DNA of 14,571 bases from an uncultured Clostridia bacterium (GTDB lineage: Bacteria; Bacillota; Clostridia; Christensenellales; UBA1242), in contig CANQRE010000020.1 in assembly GCA_947626175.1 (NCBI GenBank), forward strand, positions 1 through 14,571, given 5' to 3'. The notes beneath the pieces were generated by a model. That model saw nothing but the letters and a program-made list of their open reading frames with translations, made no database searches and was not told the DNA's origin. Positions 14,519 to 14,571 of the stretch are shown one piece after another. Numbering within the stretch: position 1 is the first letter of the stretch; each line of letters starts with the position of its first letter. A program made the position numbers and the translations under genes.

Positions 14519-14571
14519 CAAAAACAAAATTTTTAGAATTGTGCTTTCAAGCGATGACAAAAACTCTCGGA

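Larger units (their letters stand above)
10396..14571 (+). mobile_element. Left part of an integrative conjugative or mobilizable element at tRNA-Ser
   Basis: Several signs coincide at the tRNA-Ser 3' end: coding direction flips from all-minus to all-plus, the DNA becomes more A-rich with different codon choice, genes become small and tightly packed, and conjugation-associated pcfK and pcfJ appear, followed by an oriT-like site. No integrase, relaxase or type IV secretion gene is seen, and no second copy of the tRNA 3' end occurs in the window, so the right boundary lies beyond 14571. The exact left boundary, probably within the tRNA 3' end, is inferred. Confidence 0.65.

Noticed and set aside
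14165..14560. 131-codon minus-strand open frame at the right end
   Set aside because: It lies antisense to two well-formed genes with strong ribosome sites and crosses the oriT candidate; its own start has no good ribosome site.
14481..14571. Right attachment site or relaxase start at the window end
   Set aside because: No copy of the tRNA-Ser 3' end is present, and the last 50 bases contain no start codon with a ribosome binding site.

Overview
The window looks like a chromosomal stretch of a low-GC anaerobic Firmicute, probably an uncultured gut Clostridia-type bacterium, carrying the left end of an integrated mobile element. Evidence for the host: AT-rich DNA, standard genetic code, strong AGGAG-type ribosome binding sites, consensus TTGaca/TATAAT-type promoters, an oxygen-sensitive radical SAM activase of the anaerobic ribonucleotide reductase kind, and a formate-tetrahydrofolate ligase gene. 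The species cannot be named from the sequence alone.

Host part (1-10395). All protein genes are on the minus strand, in three transcription units read right to left. Unit A (10200 to 8462): dut (dUTPase), a small one-TM protein, an NrdG2-type radical SAM activase, then a terminator. dut and the activase both concern dNTP supply. Unit B (8440 to 5082): a four-TM protein, a DUF362 protein and fhs, then a terminator. The fhs frame is broken near 5706-5715. Unit C (5069 to about 1242): a 949-residue CvpA-like membrane protein overlapping rsmH. Beyond it, with its own promoter, lies a lipoprotein gene that runs off the left edge. Divergent from dut, on the plus strand, is tRNA-Ser(GCU) with its own promoter.

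Mobile-element part (about 10396-14571). Immediately after the tRNA 3' end, coding direction and composition change. A gene-free stretch of about 380 bases holds a terminator, a palindrome next to a possible promoter, a foldable region ending in a second terminator (candidate small RNA or leader), and a hairpin-rich 5' leader. A tightly packed plus-strand operon of eight genes follows: four small unrecognised or DUF-type proteins, pcfK, pcfJ, a DUF6329-like protein and a DUF6809-like protein. Just beyond the last gene, at 14487-14518, is a sequence resembling a MOBQ-type oriT (inverted repeat beside AAGTGCGC on the minus strand). The simplest reading is an integrative conjugative or mobilizable element inserted at tRNA-Ser, with relaxase, integrase and right attachment site outside the window. 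If the oriT call and polarity are right, the pcfK-pcfJ operon is the leading region that enters a recipient first.

The most notable points are the oriT candidate and leading-region geometry, the candidate structured RNA downstream of the tRNA, a ten-base G tract in the dut ribosome binding site, and the fhs frameshift, which is explained exactly by loss of one copy of a ten-base repeat.
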